A stretch of 64,000 nt of DNA from Betaproteobacteria bacterium (GTDB lineage: Bacteria > Pseudomonadota > Gammaproteobacteria > Burkholderiales > SG8-41): assembly GCA_900299145.1 (NCBI GenBank), contig OMIN01000103.1, positions 1 through 64,000 of the forward strand, written 5' to 3'. The notes below the pieces were generated by a model. It was not told the origin of the DNA and ran no database searches. It worked only from the letters and a program-made list of their open reading frames with translations. Of the stretch, positions 43,882 to 52,731 are shown piece after piece. Made by a program: the position numbers and the translations under genes. How positions within the stretch are numbered: the first letter of the stretch is position 1; the number at the start of each line of letters is the position of its first letter.

Positions 43882-44005
43882 GTTCTTGTGCTCCGATGAA
43901 CGCGATATGATCGAGGGGCATTGTAATGAATTTCCACGCGGGCGGCACGTTTGGCATGGTAGCCCGGCGGAAGCTGCCTCGTTCAAAACCGAAAGGGGAT
44001 TTTCG

Positions 44006-45070
44006 ATGAAGTTATCCGTCAAGTTGCTGTTTGCAATGCTGGCCGTCGCGACACTCACGATGCCCATAGCCGGCGCACAAGGTACAACCGGTACGCCGCC
44101 CGGCCTGCAAGTGCCCGCGCGCACGTTGCCGCCGCCCGGCACTGTCAGTCCGCAGATGCAAAAAATCATCGGTGCGCCGATCAGCCCCAACTGGAAAGCG
44201 TGGCCGCAAACGCCGGATGAATGGCGTAAGTTTGTCGCCAATGCCGCGGCAACTGTCGAGAAGGGTCTGCCCGCGATGCGCGACGCGCTCAAGGTGAAAA
44301 GCGAGCCGATGACCATTGATGGCGTCAAGGCGTTCATGCTCACACCGGCGGAGATTCCCCCGCAAAATCGCAATCGGTTGTTGATTCATATCCACGGCGG
44401 TTGCTTCGTCAGCGGCCCCGGTGAATCCGGCACCAGCGAGGCCATCATGATGGCGGGCTTTGGCGGCTTCAAAGTGCTGTCGGTCGATTACCGCATGCCG
44501 CCGGATCATCCGTACCCGGCGGCGCTCGACGACGTGATGACCATCTGGAAAGCCGCGCAGAAAATGGCGCCCGCCAGGAACATGGCGGTCATTGGCTCGT
44601 CGGCCGGCGGCGGACTGACACTGTCTATGGTGCTGAAAGCCAAAATGGACAAACTGCCGCTGCCCGCCGCCATCGCGCCGGGCACGCCGATGTCGGACCT
44701 GACCGGCGCGGGCGACAGCTTCCAAACCAACGCCATGGTCGACAACGTGCTGATCGCGTACGGCGCCAGTTGCGACGTGCGCGCGGCGATATATGCCAAC
44801 GGTCGCGATCTTAAAGACCCGCTGCTCTCGCCGGTATACGGCGACATGGCCGGTTTTCCACCGACGATTTTGAACAGCGGCACGCGCGACTTGTTGTTAA
44901 GCAACACCGTACGCGTGCACCGCAACCTGCGCCGCGCCGGGGTCATCGCCGATCTGCATGTGCACGAAGGCCAGGCGCATGGCGGCTGGTACCGTGACTA
45001 CACCGCGCCGGAGGCGAAGGAAACATTCGAGGAAATCGCGCGGTTTTTTGACCGGCATTTGGGGAAGTGA
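44006..45070 (+). CDS. Secreted HSL-type (GDXG) esterase
   Basis: A 354-residue alpha/beta hydrolase. A signal peptide ends TMPIAGAQG. The oxyanion motif HIHGGCF and nucleophile elbow GSSAGGG mark the hormone-sensitive-lipase group, and the catalytic His lies in EGQAHGGWYRDY. ATG 44006 is preferred to upstream starts because GAAAGGGGA precedes it and the signal peptide then begins correctly. It likely hydrolyses an ester in the periplasm. Confidence 0.85.
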   Translation: MKLSVKLLFAMLAVATLTMPIAGAQGTTGTPPGLQVPARTLPPPGTVSPQMQKIIGAPISPNWKAWPQTPDEWRKFVANAAATVEKGLPAMRDALKVKSEPMTIDGVKAFMLTPAEIPPQNRNRLLIHIHGGCFVSGPGESGTSEAIMMAGFGGFKVLSVDYRMPPDHPYPAALDDVMTIWKAAQKMAPARNMAVIGSSAGGGLTLSMVLKAKMDKLPLPAAIAPGTPMSDLTGAGDSFQTNAMVDNVLIAYGASCDVRAAIYANGRDLKDPLLSPVYGDMAGFPPTILNSGTRDLLLSNTVRVHRNLRRAGVIADLHVHEGQAHGGWYRDYTAPEAKETFEEIARFFDRHLGK

Positions 45071-45092
45071 CGGGTGGGGCGGGTTCGGTCTT

Positions 45093-45710
45093 TCAGCCCT
45101 TGTGTACCGCCATCACCGCCTTCACCGCTGCGCGTTCGTTCATGCGCTTGAAGTGATCGTGCACCTTGGGAAATTTCGCGATGTCGACGCCGTCGCTCTC
45201 CAGCCAGCCGCTGATGGTGTAGAGATACGGATCGCAGATGCTGTACGCCGCGCCCATCACCCAAGGCCCCTTCAGAAATTCGGTTTCGATTAACGTAAAA
45301 CATTCGCTCATGTTTTGCGGCACCTTGGCCTGCATGGTTTTTTGCGCGGCGGGGTCGTCTGACCAGCGCGCGGCGCGCGGGCGGTGTGCGTGTGCCGGGT
45401 GTACGGTGGAACACAGATAGCTGTTAAAGGCCTGCGCTGCCGCGAAGTCGAAGGCATCAGCCGGTGCGAGTTTGGCCTGTGGCTGTGTCTGCGCGATCCA
45501 CGCGAGTATCGCCGGCGTTTCGGTGATGATGCCGCGGTCAGTCACCAGCGCGGGCACACGGCCTTTGGGATTTACCTTCAGGTATTCGGGCTTGCGTTGA
45601 TCGCCCTGCTGGAAACTGAGCTTGACCGTATCGTATTTCGCGCCGGATTCTTCAAGCGCTATGTGTGAGGCCAGCGCGCAGGTGCCGGGCGCCCAGAACA
45701 GTTTGATCAT
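45093..45710 (-). CDS. Glutathione S-transferase
   Basis: A 205-residue cytosolic GST. The N-terminal thioredoxin-like half has KLFWAPGTCALASHIALEE (a Ser/Cys-type beta-class start), GRVPALVTDRGIITETPAIL with the cis-Pro, and an all-helical C-terminal half. It conjugates or reduces electrophiles with glutathione. It is convergent with the esterase. A strong plus-oriented repeat copy stands in the gap behind its start. Confidence 0.87.
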   Translation of the reverse strand: MIKLFWAPGTCALASHIALEESGAKYDTVKLSFQQGDQRKPEYLKVNPKGRVPALVTDRGIITETPAILAWIAQTQPQAKLAPADAFDFAAAQAFNSYLCSTVHPAHAHRPRAARWSDDPAAQKTMQAKVPQNMSECFTLIETEFLKGPWVMGAAYSICDPYLYTISGWLESDGVDIAKFPKVHDHFKRMNERAAVKAVMAVHKG

Positions 45711-45804
45711 GGTATTTCTCCTTGGTTGGCGGGATGGTGCAGCGCGGGTTGAGATTTGCATCCGCACCGCGAATGGTGCAATCGACAGTGGCTTTTAAAT
45801 AAGT

Positions 45805-45828
45805 TAATAAAAACAGATAGTTACGATG
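45805..45828 (+). repeat. Dispersed element, full copy
   Basis: TAATAAAAACAGATAGTTAC followed by GATG, opening a 10-codon ORF upstream of the Bug receptor at 45937. Confidence 0.75.
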
Positions 45829-45936
45829 CGGATCGAAGCGCGTGAACAAATGCTATAGCATCACGGCGCGTACAACAACAACCAAAGCTCGCGCCGGCCA
45901 CGCCGGAGAGGCTGTATTGAACCCGAGGAGGCTTAT

Positions 45937-46947
45937 GTGAATTCGAATACGTACAATCTCGCTGTAGTGATCCGGCGTGGCGTGCCAAGGGTGCTGTTGG
46001 CCCTGGCCGCGCCGCTGGCGTCAATTAACGTAGTACAGGCGCAGGCGCCAGAATACCCCATCAAGGTGGTACGCATCGTTGTGCCATTCCCGGCGGGTGG
46101 CTCGACCGACGTGCTGGCGCGGATGGTTGGGCAGCGGCTCACCGAAACCTGGGGGCAAAACGTCATTGTCGAAAATCGCCCGGGCGCCACCGGTACCATC
46201 GCTGGTGCGCTGGTGGCGAAAAGTGCGCCGGACGGTTATACGCTGATGATGCACTCCACCAGCAGTTATACATCCGGCTTTCTGTATCGCAAATTGAGCT
46301 ACGACGCGGCTACCGCGTTCGCGCCGGTAATTCGCTGCGCCATCAGCGGTTTGTATATTGTGTCGAGTGCGACCTTGCCCGCGGCCAATATCAAGGAACT
46401 GGTGGCGCTGGCGAAGCGCCGTCCGAATGAAGTCACCTACGCCACGGTGGGCAAGGGCAGCGTCGCGCACATGGGCGCTGAAATGTTCAACGCCGCCGCC
46501 GGCATCAAAACGGTGACAGTGGATTACAAAGGCTCCGCGCCTGCGTTGCTCGCGCTGGCGTCGGGCGAAGTGGGATTTTCGGTGCTGAATATTCTCGACC
46601 CCGGCCCGTTCGTAAAGCAGGGCAAACTGCGCGGGCTGGCGGTGACCAGCGCCAAGCGCTCGCCGGCGATACCCGAAGTGCCGACGCTGCTGGAATCCGG
46701 CATCAACATCGAGGCGAGTCTGTGGACCGGCCTGTTCGCGCCTGCAGGCACGCCGCCCGCAGTAATCAACAAACTCAACGGCGAAATCGGGCGCTACATC
46801 GCCGCGCCGCAGACGAACACCTGGCTGGTCAACAACTTCGGCGGCGAATTCGCGCCGCACACGCCGGGTGAGTTTCGCGAGTTTCTGACGGGCGACACCG
46901 CGCGATGGCAGAAAGTCATCAAGCAGATTGGGTTGCAGCTGGATTAA
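45937..46947 (+). CDS. Bug/TctC-type periplasmic solute receptor
   Basis: A 336-residue receptor. GTG 45937 follows GAGGAGGC. After a signal peptide ending VVQAQAP come VVPFPAGGSTDVLARM, VENRPGATGTIAG and PDGYTLMM; the usual HVPYKGG reads TVDYKGSAPA. It is an orphan receptor, convergent with the MFS gene that ends four bases beyond its stop. A strong repeat copy stands 109-132 bases upstream. Confidence 0.9.
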   Translation: MNSNTYNLAVVIRRGVPRVLLALAAPLASINVVQAQAPEYPIKVVRIVVPFPAGGSTDVLARMVGQRLTETWGQNVIVENRPGATGTIAGALVAKSAPDGYTLMMHSTSSYTSGFLYRKLSYDAATAFAPVIRCAISGLYIVSSATLPAANIKELVALAKRRPNEVTYATVGKGSVAHMGAEMFNAAAGIKTVTVDYKGSAPALLALASGEVGFSVLNILDPGPFVKQGKLRGLAVTSAKRSPAIPEVPTLLESGINIEASLWTGLFAPAGTPPAVINKLNGEIGRYIAAPQTNTWLVNNFGGEFAPHTPGEFREFLTGDTARWQKVIKQIGLQLD

Positions 46948-46951
46948 GGGA

Positions 46952-48202
46952 TTAAGCGTTCTTGCTGCGGTCGCCTGCGAGTTCGCGTGGCCGCATCACG
47001 CGAAACGCCGCCAGGGCGGCGAGCATCAACGCCGCGATCAGCCCGAATGACACAGCCCACCCGGTGCGCGACATGCCGCCGGCGAGATCAAGCGTGTAGC
47101 CGATCATCAGCGGGCCCACAAAGCCGCCGCTGTAGCCGAGCATGGAGTGCACGGCGAGGGTGGCGCCGCGCCGTGATGGTTCGGCGGTGCCTGCTGCGCC
47201 TGCGGTTAGTGATGACGAATCCAGCCACACCACAAAGCCGTAGACCAGCAGCAGCGCCACGGCCACGCTGTACGACAGCGTGCCCACGTAGCCCAACGCG
47301 ATGCTGACTGCAGTGGAGGCGAGCATGGCGAGCGTGATCAGCCGCACGCGGCCCCAGCGGATGGCGGCTTCGTTGCCGAATACGCTGGCGAACGTGCCGA
47401 TGATGCCCAGCGCGGTGAGCACCCAGGTGGGCGAAAAATTGGCTTGTGCACCCGTGCTCGCCGCCACCCAGGCGAGAAACGCCACGCCCCAGCCGCGCAG
47501 CGCGTTCATTTCCAGTGTGTGTATGCAATAGGCGACGGCATAAGCCATCGCGGATTGGTTGCGGAACACCGGGCGAAAGTCGAACAATGCCTGACCATCA
47601 GCGGGTGGGGGTGGCGGTGCGGCGCGGCGGGGCGCGTAAACGGCGACGATGATCCAAGCGGCGGCGGCGGTGCCCGCCGCGATCAGGAACGCGCTGTGCC
47701 AGCCCCAGGCATTGGCGAAGACATCCGCGCAGGCGAACGAGGCCGCACCCGAAATGCCGATGCTGGCGGCGTGGCCGGCGGTGGCGCGTGACATCAGCGT
47801 TTTATCGACCTGATCGGCGAGCAGTTTCAGCCCTGTCATGTAGGTGCCCGCCCAGCCGATGCCGGCCAACGCGCGCAACACCAGCGCAGACCAGAAGCCG
47901 TCGGCGATCAAGCCAAACAGCAGATGCGCGATGATTGTGCACGCCACGCCGAAGAGATACACGAGCCGGGCTTCGATGCGGTCAGTGAGTGTCACGAGTA
48001 TTGGCACGGCCAGCAGATACGCACCGTAAAACGCCGCCGTGATCCAGCCCGCTTCGCGGTTGTTCAAGCCCCACTGCGGCACAAGGCCTGGCAACAGCGC
48101 CGGCCAGAAAAAGGCCCCCAGTTGCACCAGCACTTGCGCGGCGCAGACGGCGGCGACGAGGTGCGGCCCGGTGAGTGTGGAGGTGCGGGGCGGGGTGGGC
48201 AT
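46952..48202 (-). CDS. MFS transporter
   Basis: A 416-residue, 12-helix major-facilitator protein. The helix 2-3 loop reads TDRIEARLVYL, a weak version of the family motif, and the second half repeats the topology. It could carry an organic acid or export a drug. The orphan Bug gene ends head-on four bases away. A repeat copy lies immediately upstream of its start on the same strand. Confidence 0.82.
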   Translation of the reverse strand: MPTPPRTSTLTGPHLVAAVCAAQVLVQLGAFFWPALLPGLVPQWGLNNREAGWITAAFYGAYLLAVPILVTLTDRIEARLVYLFGVACTIIAHLLFGLIADGFWSALVLRALAGIGWAGTYMTGLKLLADQVDKTLMSRATAGHAASIGISGAASFACADVFANAWGWHSAFLIAAGTAAAAWIIVAVYAPRRAAPPPPPADGQALFDFRPVFRNQSAMAYAVAYCIHTLEMNALRGWGVAFLAWVAASTGAQANFSPTWVLTALGIIGTFASVFGNEAAIRWGRVRLITLAMLASTAVSIALGYVGTLSYSVAVALLLVYGFVVWLDSSSLTAGAAGTAEPSRRGATLAVHSMLGYSGGFVGPLMIGYTLDLAGGMSRTGWAVSFGLIAALMLAALAAFRVMRPRELAGDRSKNA

Positions 48203-48209
48203 GAGGGTT

Positions 48210-48230
48210 TATAAGTATTTGTTTTTATTG
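48210..48230 (-). repeat. Dispersed element, full copy
   Basis: CAATAAAAACAAATACTTAT on the minus strand, seven bases before the MFS start. Confidence 0.75.
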
Positions 48231-48271
48231 ATATTTTTAAATAGAGGCGAAGTGGTGAAATTTTTAGTCTT

Positions 48272-48382
48272 GTCGTTCCAGCGAAAGCTGGAACCTAGGT
48301 TGTAAGTAATTCGCGTAGCGCAAATTTGCGGCGCTACGCGCCGTTGGTTACGAACTGGATTCCAGCTTTCGCTGGAATGACG
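48272..48382. repeat. Nested palindromic repeat (MITE/REP-like)
   Basis: About 111 bases with terminal inverted arms: GTCGTTCCAGCGAAAGCTGG at the left, and the near-complement TTCCAGCTTTCGCTGGAATG at the right. Each arm is itself a hairpin (CCAGC, loop GAAA, GCTGG). The centre holds another pair, GCGTAGCGC and GCGCTACGC. Arms of this CAGCGAAAGCTGGAA type are dispersed in many proteobacterial genomes, where they act as folding RNA or short non-autonomous mobile elements. It lies between two minus-strand genes. Confidence 0.75.
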
Positions 48383-48439
48383 GGATAGATGTATGTGTGG
48401 GCTCTGTCGTGTGCGTATGTGTAGCCGCATCGAAAGGTC

Positions 48440-49387
48440 TCACCGGTTTTGCGTGATTTTGTCAATCTCCGCCAAATCCTCCGCCGTTAGTTTCCACTCC
48501 GCCGCGCGCGCGTTGCTTTCCAGTTGTGCCGGTGAAGTCGCGCCCGCAATGATGCTCGACACCACCGGCTGCGCGGCGAGCCAACTCATCGCCAGTTCGA
48601 GCAAGTTGTGGCCGCGTGCTTCGGCAAACGCGGTGAGTTTTTCCACGGTGGCCCAGTTGGCGTCGCTGATCCAACGCTCGGCCTGGCGTTTTTCGCGGGT
48701 GATGCGTCCTGCTTCTGGCATAGGGGCATTGCGGCGGTATTTGCCGGTCAACAGGCCTGCAGCGAGCGGCGTGTGCGGAATCAGGCCGAGGCTGTAATCT
48801 TTCATCACCGGGATCAATTCGCGTTCGATGCCGCGCGCGAGTAGGCTGTACTGATCCTGACAGGTGATGTAGTGATTGAGATTGTGATGGCGCGCCGTCC
48901 ATTGCGCCTCGACCACCTGCCAACGCGCGTAGGTCGAGCAGCCGGTGTAGCGCACCTTGCCCGCGCGCACGAGGTCGTCGAGCGTGCGCAGGGTTTCTTC
49001 TATCGGCGTTTGCGGATCAGGGCGGTGGATGATGTAAAGATCGATCCAGTCGGTTTTCAGCCGCTTCAGACTCGCGTCGATGGCGGATAGAATGTAATGA
49101 CGCGATGCGCCCTTCAGCTTGCCCGCGCTGTCCATCGGCAACCCGCATTTGCTGGCGAGCACGATGTCCTTACGGCGGTCGCCGAGCACTTCGCCGAGAA
49201 AGGTTTCCGAATCACCGCAGTTGCCGTAAACGTCAGCGGTGTCAATCAGCGTGATGCCCAGATCGAATGCCTTGTGCACGACTTGCCGCGTGGCCGCCAG
49301 ATCAATGCGGTCGCCGCCGAAGTTGTTGCAGCCCAGGCCCACCAGCGAGACCTTGAGTCCGGAATTGCCGAGATTGCGTTGTTGCAT
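48440..49387 (-). CDS. Aldo/keto reductase (YajO/Tas-like)
   Basis: A 315-residue reductase: LGCNNFGG, DTADVYGNCGDSE with Asp and Tyr, SKCGLP with Lys and IIHRPD with His give the complete tetrad. SIIAGATSPAQLESN is the cofactor end. The group uses NADPH to reduce aldehydes and ketones. Its start at 49387 is followed upstream by a repeat copy (core 49486-49495) on the same strand. Confidence 0.88.
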   Translation of the reverse strand: MQQRNLGNSGLKVSLVGLGCNNFGGDRIDLAATRQVVHKAFDLGITLIDTADVYGNCGDSETFLGEVLGDRRKDIVLASKCGLPMDSAGKLKGASRHYILSAIDASLKRLKTDWIDLYIIHRPDPQTPIEETLRTLDDLVRAGKVRYTGCSTYARWQVVEAQWTARHHNLNHYITCQDQYSLLARGIERELIPVMKDYSLGLIPHTPLAAGLLTGKYRRNAPMPEAGRITREKRQAERWISDANWATVEKLTAFAEARGHNLLELAMSWLAAQPVVSSIIAGATSPAQLESNARAAEWKLTAEDLAEIDKITQNR

Positions 49388-49666
49388 GTAGCGGTTCCTT
49401 GAGTGTACTTGTCAGATTTCAGTTATCTACCGCCCGGCACGTTAGCGCTCGCTCGTTGTTGCGTCAATCGAGCGGAGAAGTCGGATAACTATCTGTTTCT
49501 AAAATGGAAAATTTAGCCAGTTCATGCCGCTGCTGGGGTGGTTGTTCGATACCCGCCCGCACGTGTATAGTTCGCGGGCTTTTGAGGAGGGCCATACGCA
49601 AGCGCAAGTGCGCTGGGTGCGGCGTTAACTGTCAAAATAAGCAGTCAAATAAGGAGAGAATAAAAC
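49388..49666. other. Divergent promoter region of the AKR and TerC genes
   Basis: A 279-base gap. It contains a minus-oriented repeat copy (49486-49495), a small hairpin AGCGC-AAGT-GCGCT near 49604, and the ribosome site AAGGAGAG before TerC. TerC genes of this type are often preceded by a yybP-ykoY manganese riboswitch. I looked for its conserved core here and did not find it. Confidence 0.4.
49486..49495 (-). repeat. Dispersed element, core copy
   Basis: CAGATAGTTA on the minus strand with AGAAA upstream, 98 bases before the aldo/keto reductase start. Confidence 0.65.
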
Positions 49667-50431
49667 ATGGAAATGTTAAGCGATCCGCTATTCTGGACCG
49701 GCTTGGGCCAGATCACGCTGATCAATATTGTTTTGTCCGGCGACAACGCCGTGGTGATAGCGCTGGCGGCGCGCTCCCTGCCCGCACACCAGCAAAAGAA
49801 AGCGGTGATGTGGGGCGCTGGCGCGGCGGTGGTGATGCGGATTGTCCTTACCATCATCGCGGTGGAATTGTTGCGCTGGCCCTATTTGAAAATTATCGGT
49901 GCTGTGCTGCTTTTCTGGATTGCCATCAAACTGCTGGTGCCGGAACACGACGACGAAAACGTCGAAAGCTCCGACAATCTGATGAAGGCGGTCAAGACCA
50001 TTTTGATTGCCGACCTCGTGATGAGTCTGGACAACGTTATCGGCGTTGCCGCTGCGGCCAAGGGCAATACCACGCTGCTGGTTATCGGTTTGGCAATATC
50101 CATTCCGTTGGTGATTTTCGGTGCGACCATGCTGATGAAGCTGATGGAGCGTTGGCCGGTGATTATCACCATTGGCGCAGGCCTCTTGGGCTGGGTGGCG
50201 GGTGAAATGCTGGTGACGGATCCGGCCTGGAAAGACTGGATCGAGAATAATCTGTCATGGCTGCACGCGCACATCGGCCCGCTGGAATTCAACTGGCTGC
50301 AGGTGGCGGGGGCGGTACTGGTGATCGTCGTCGGCAAGCACTTGGCTAAAAAGGCCGAGGCGCAGGCCGAAACGGAACACAAAATCGTCGATCTCGCGGC
50401 TGGCGATGCCGCGAACCAGTCTAAGAAATAA
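49667..50431 (+). CDS. TerC/YjbE-family metal transport protein
   Basis: A 254-residue, seven-helix membrane protein. The two family metal motifs are intact: IVLSGDNAVVIALAAR near residue 24 and DLVMSLDNVIGVAAAAKG near residue 115. An acidic loop with EHDDENVESSD separates the halves. Homologs export manganese or support metalation of secreted proteins. It is followed 29 bases later by a universal stress protein gene, so both probably form one stress operon. Confidence 0.85.
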   Translation: MEMLSDPLFWTGLGQITLINIVLSGDNAVVIALAARSLPAHQQKKAVMWGAGAAVVMRIVLTIIAVELLRWPYLKIIGAVLLFWIAIKLLVPEHDDENVESSDNLMKAVKTILIADLVMSLDNVIGVAAAAKGNTTLLVIGLAISIPLVIFGATMLMKLMERWPVIITIGAGLLGWVAGEMLVTDPAWKDWIENNLSWLHAHIGPLEFNWLQVAGAVLVIVVGKHLAKKAEAQAETEHKIVDLAAGDAANQSKK

Positions 50432-50460
50432 CCCCATCACGACAGCAAAAGGAGAAGATA

Positions 50461-50877
50461 ATGAAAATATTGTTGCCGGTGGATGGTTCCGACACTTCGT
50501 CGCGTGCGGTGCAGTATGTGATCAAGCAGGCGCAAAATTCAAAAGTTGCGCCGGAATTGCATTTGCTCAATGTGCAGCATGCGTTGCCCGGCACCATCAA
50601 GGGCGTGGCGGATCAGGCCAAGCAGTACCATCACGATGAAGGCATCAAGGCGCTGGCTGCGGCGCGCAGGCTGCTTGACGACGCGGGCGTGAAGTATGCC
50701 TATCACATCAGCGTTGGCGAGGTGGGCGAGGTGGTGGCGCACTTCGTCAACGAGTTAAAGTGCGAGCAGGTGGTGATGGGCACGCGTGGCATGAGTTCCA
50801 TGGCCAACATGGTGCTCGGTTCAGGCGCCAACAAAGTGCTGCACCTGGTCAACGTGCCGGTGCTGCTGGTGAAATAG
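50461..50877 (+). CDS. Universal stress protein (UspA fold)
   Basis: A 138-residue single-domain Usp. LLPVDGSDTS opens the fold, and the ATP-binding motif GTRGMSSMANMVLGS (Gly-x2-Gly-x9-Gly-Ser) is complete, so an ATP-binding type is expected. AAGGAGAAG precedes the ATG. Position behind TerC suggests linked metal or envelope stress control. An intrinsic terminator follows. Confidence 0.88.
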   Translation: MKILLPVDGSDTSSRAVQYVIKQAQNSKVAPELHLLNVQHALPGTIKGVADQAKQYHHDEGIKALAAARRLLDDAGVKYAYHISVGEVGEVVAHFVNELKCEQVVMGTRGMSSMANMVLGSGANKVLHLVNVPVLLVK

Positions 50878-50884
50878 CTGATAC

Positions 50885-50905
50885 GATAAGTATTTGTTTT
50901 TATTG
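50885..50905 (-). repeat. Dispersed element, full copy at a 3' end
   Basis: CAATAAAAACAAATACTTAT on the minus strand, between the Usp stop and the bidirectional terminator; no gene starts downstream of it. Confidence 0.75.
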
Positions 50906-50938
50906 GAAAAACCGCTGGGTTTGCCCGGCGGTTTTTTT
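50905..50938. terminator. Bidirectional intrinsic terminator
   Basis: Stem ACCGCTGGG (50911-50919) and CCCGGCGGT (50924-50932), a TTTG loop, seven Ts after it and an A-run before it, so it works from both sides. It also overlaps the stop codon of the minus-strand antiporter. Confidence 0.85.
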
Positions 50939-52385
50939 ATGGCCGCAGCGAGGGCGCTGGTGTGGCTTCCGGCGCGGGCGCGCTCGCTGCGGGTTTGACC
51001 GCTGGCGCCTTGTGCCGCGCGTCGGGGTGCCAGCCGAGCACGGCGAGTAACACGAAAAATCCCACGACGTAGGCCACAGCGACGTGCCAGCCGTGGCGCA
51101 GCCACAAGCCGACGGATTTGGCCTCCGGGAACATGTTGCAAAGCGCGACCCCCGCCGACGAGCCGAACCAGATCATCGAGCCGCCAAAACCCACCGCGAA
51201 GGCAAGATAGCCCCAGTCGTAGCCGCCTTGCTTTAACGCCAGCGCGGTGAGGGGAATGTTGTCGAACACGGCAGACACGAAGCCTAGTCCGAGCGCGGTT
51301 TGCCACGAGGCGCCGGGGAGCTTTTCTACCGGCATCATTGAGGCACACAGAATCAGGCTTAACAGGAAAATACTGCCCTTGAAGGCCTCCGGCAGCAATG
51401 ACCAGTCGGGCCGGCGCAGCGGCGCGCAAACCAGAATGGCAAGCCACACTGCCGCGCCGATGAACGGAAAATGGTTGCTCATGTCGCGCACTGAAGCGTT
51501 GGACGACGTATTGATGAACACGTTGGCCGCGATCGCGGCCAGCAGTATTGCCGCCACGACGCCGATGCGCGCCCAGTCGACGGTAATGCCGGCCGCCGCG
51601 TCCTTGGTGATGGGTGAATACCGATGTTGCTGCAGCGCTGCCGGAATGCCGAAAATCACCATTGCAGCGCCAGCGGCGACATAGGCTTCCAGCACGTCGA
51701 CGGGGCTCACGCCATCGATCCACATCATCGTGGTGGTGGTGTCGCCCACAACGCTGCCCGCGCCGCCGGCATTCGACGCCGCCACAATGGCGGCGAGATA
51801 GCCGATATGTACCTTGCCGCGGAACACCGTCATGGCAACGGTGCCGCCGATCATGGCCGCCGCGATGTTGTCGAGAAAGCTCGACAGCACGAAAATCATG
51901 ATCAGCAGCACGAAGCCACCTTTCCAGTCGTCTGGCAGGTAATTGGGCAGCAGCGCGGGCACGCGGCTTTCCTCGAAGTGCTTGGCAAGGAGGGCAAACC
52001 CCAGCAGCAGACCCAGCAGGTTGGCAAGTATCACCCACTCGTGCGTGAGGTGCGTGCCCAGCCCGGCCAGACCCGCGCCATGCGCGAAGCCGGTAAACAG
52101 CAGCTGGTACAGCGTGATCACGGCAAGCCCCGTCAACGCCACTTTTAGCGTGTGATGGTGAAATAGCGCTACGCCGAGCAGCGTCAGCGCGAACAGGATG
52201 AAATCCACTGGAATGCCCAGCAGCGTAAGGACGTGTCGCGCGTTGCCCGTGGCGGGCGCTTGTGCCAACGCGGCGCCGGTGTGCAGCGGCAACAGGACAA
52301 GGGCAGCGGCAAGCGCCCGGATGGCGTGGCGTGGCATGGGCGGCGTGGTAGCGGCGACGATAGAACGGGGAGGCGATTCTAGCAC
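50937..52385 (-). CDS. NhaD-like Na+/H+ antiporter / ion transporter
   Basis: A 482-residue membrane protein of the ion-transporter superfamily. Conserved re-entrant regions include FLDNIAAAMIGG, SNAGGAGSVVGDTTTTMMW and VFDNIPLTALAL, as in NhaD and related carriers. The N-terminus (ALVLLPLHTGAALAQ) looks like a cleavable signal. GTG 52385 is listed; ATG 52337 (MPRHAIRALAA) would remove 16 residues and is equally likely. The C-terminus is Pro/Ala-rich. It probably exchanges sodium for protons. Confidence 0.8.
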   Translation of the reverse strand: MLESPPRSIVAATTPPMPRHAIRALAAALVLLPLHTGAALAQAPATGNARHVLTLLGIPVDFILFALTLLGVALFHHHTLKVALTGLAVITLYQLLFTGFAHGAGLAGLGTHLTHEWVILANLLGLLLGFALLAKHFEESRVPALLPNYLPDDWKGGFVLLIMIFVLSSFLDNIAAAMIGGTVAMTVFRGKVHIGYLAAIVAASNAGGAGSVVGDTTTTMMWIDGVSPVDVLEAYVAAGAAMVIFGIPAALQQHRYSPITKDAAAGITVDWARIGVVAAILLAAIAANVFINTSSNASVRDMSNHFPFIGAAVWLAILVCAPLRRPDWSLLPEAFKGSIFLLSLILCASMMPVEKLPGASWQTALGLGFVSAVFDNIPLTALALKQGGYDWGYLAFAVGFGGSMIWFGSSAGVALCNMFPEAKSVGLWLRHGWHVAVAYVVGFFVLLAVLGWHPDARHKAPAVKPAASAPAPEATPAPSLRP

Positions 52386-52731
52386 TGGGGTGTGGCGTAG
52401 CCTTGGGTATAAGACCTGCGCAAAGTGTTGTGCCGCTAAGGTGAAATCGCGAGGGTCGCCGGCGCAAATAACTAAAATCGTAAGAATATTGTAACTATCT
52501 GTTTTAATTAACTTTTGTATTTAGGTTACTACTTTTAGCTTAAGGGAATAAATTGATGGCGGTCAATGTTTTGCGGTAGTGAAATGGGCATGATATGTGG
52601 ACTTAAAAGAATCATAAGACATCATAAGTAGTAGCAGGAAGAACCAAAAAACGTAAGAAAAAACAAAGTATAGCCGGGCGTGACATCCGTCATGTTTGGC
52701 TGGTTCATGGAATTTTCGAGGAGGAGTCATC
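52386..52731. other. Divergent A/T-rich gap before tctCBA
   Basis: 346 bases, much richer in A/T than the genes around it. It contains a minus-oriented repeat copy (52492-52501), a partial inverted pair TTACTACTTTTAGCTTA and ATAAGTAGTAGC (about 52526 and 52624), and GAGGAGGAG before tctC. It probably holds the promoters for the antiporter and the tct operon; no gene was seen. Confidence 0.5.
52492..52501 (-). repeat. Dispersed element, core copy
   Basis: CAGATAGTTA then CAAT on the minus strand, 106 bases before the antiporter start. Confidence 0.65.

Noticed and set aside
49500-49666. yybP-ykoY manganese riboswitch before terC
   Set aside because: Expected from gene family, but the conserved core was not found by eye; only small hairpins are present. 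A covariance-model search would decide.
50821-52467. 548-codon minus-strand ORF overlapping the antiporter in another frame
   Set aside because: The NhaD-like frame has helices and conserved motifs; this one is Arg/His-rich and motif-free.
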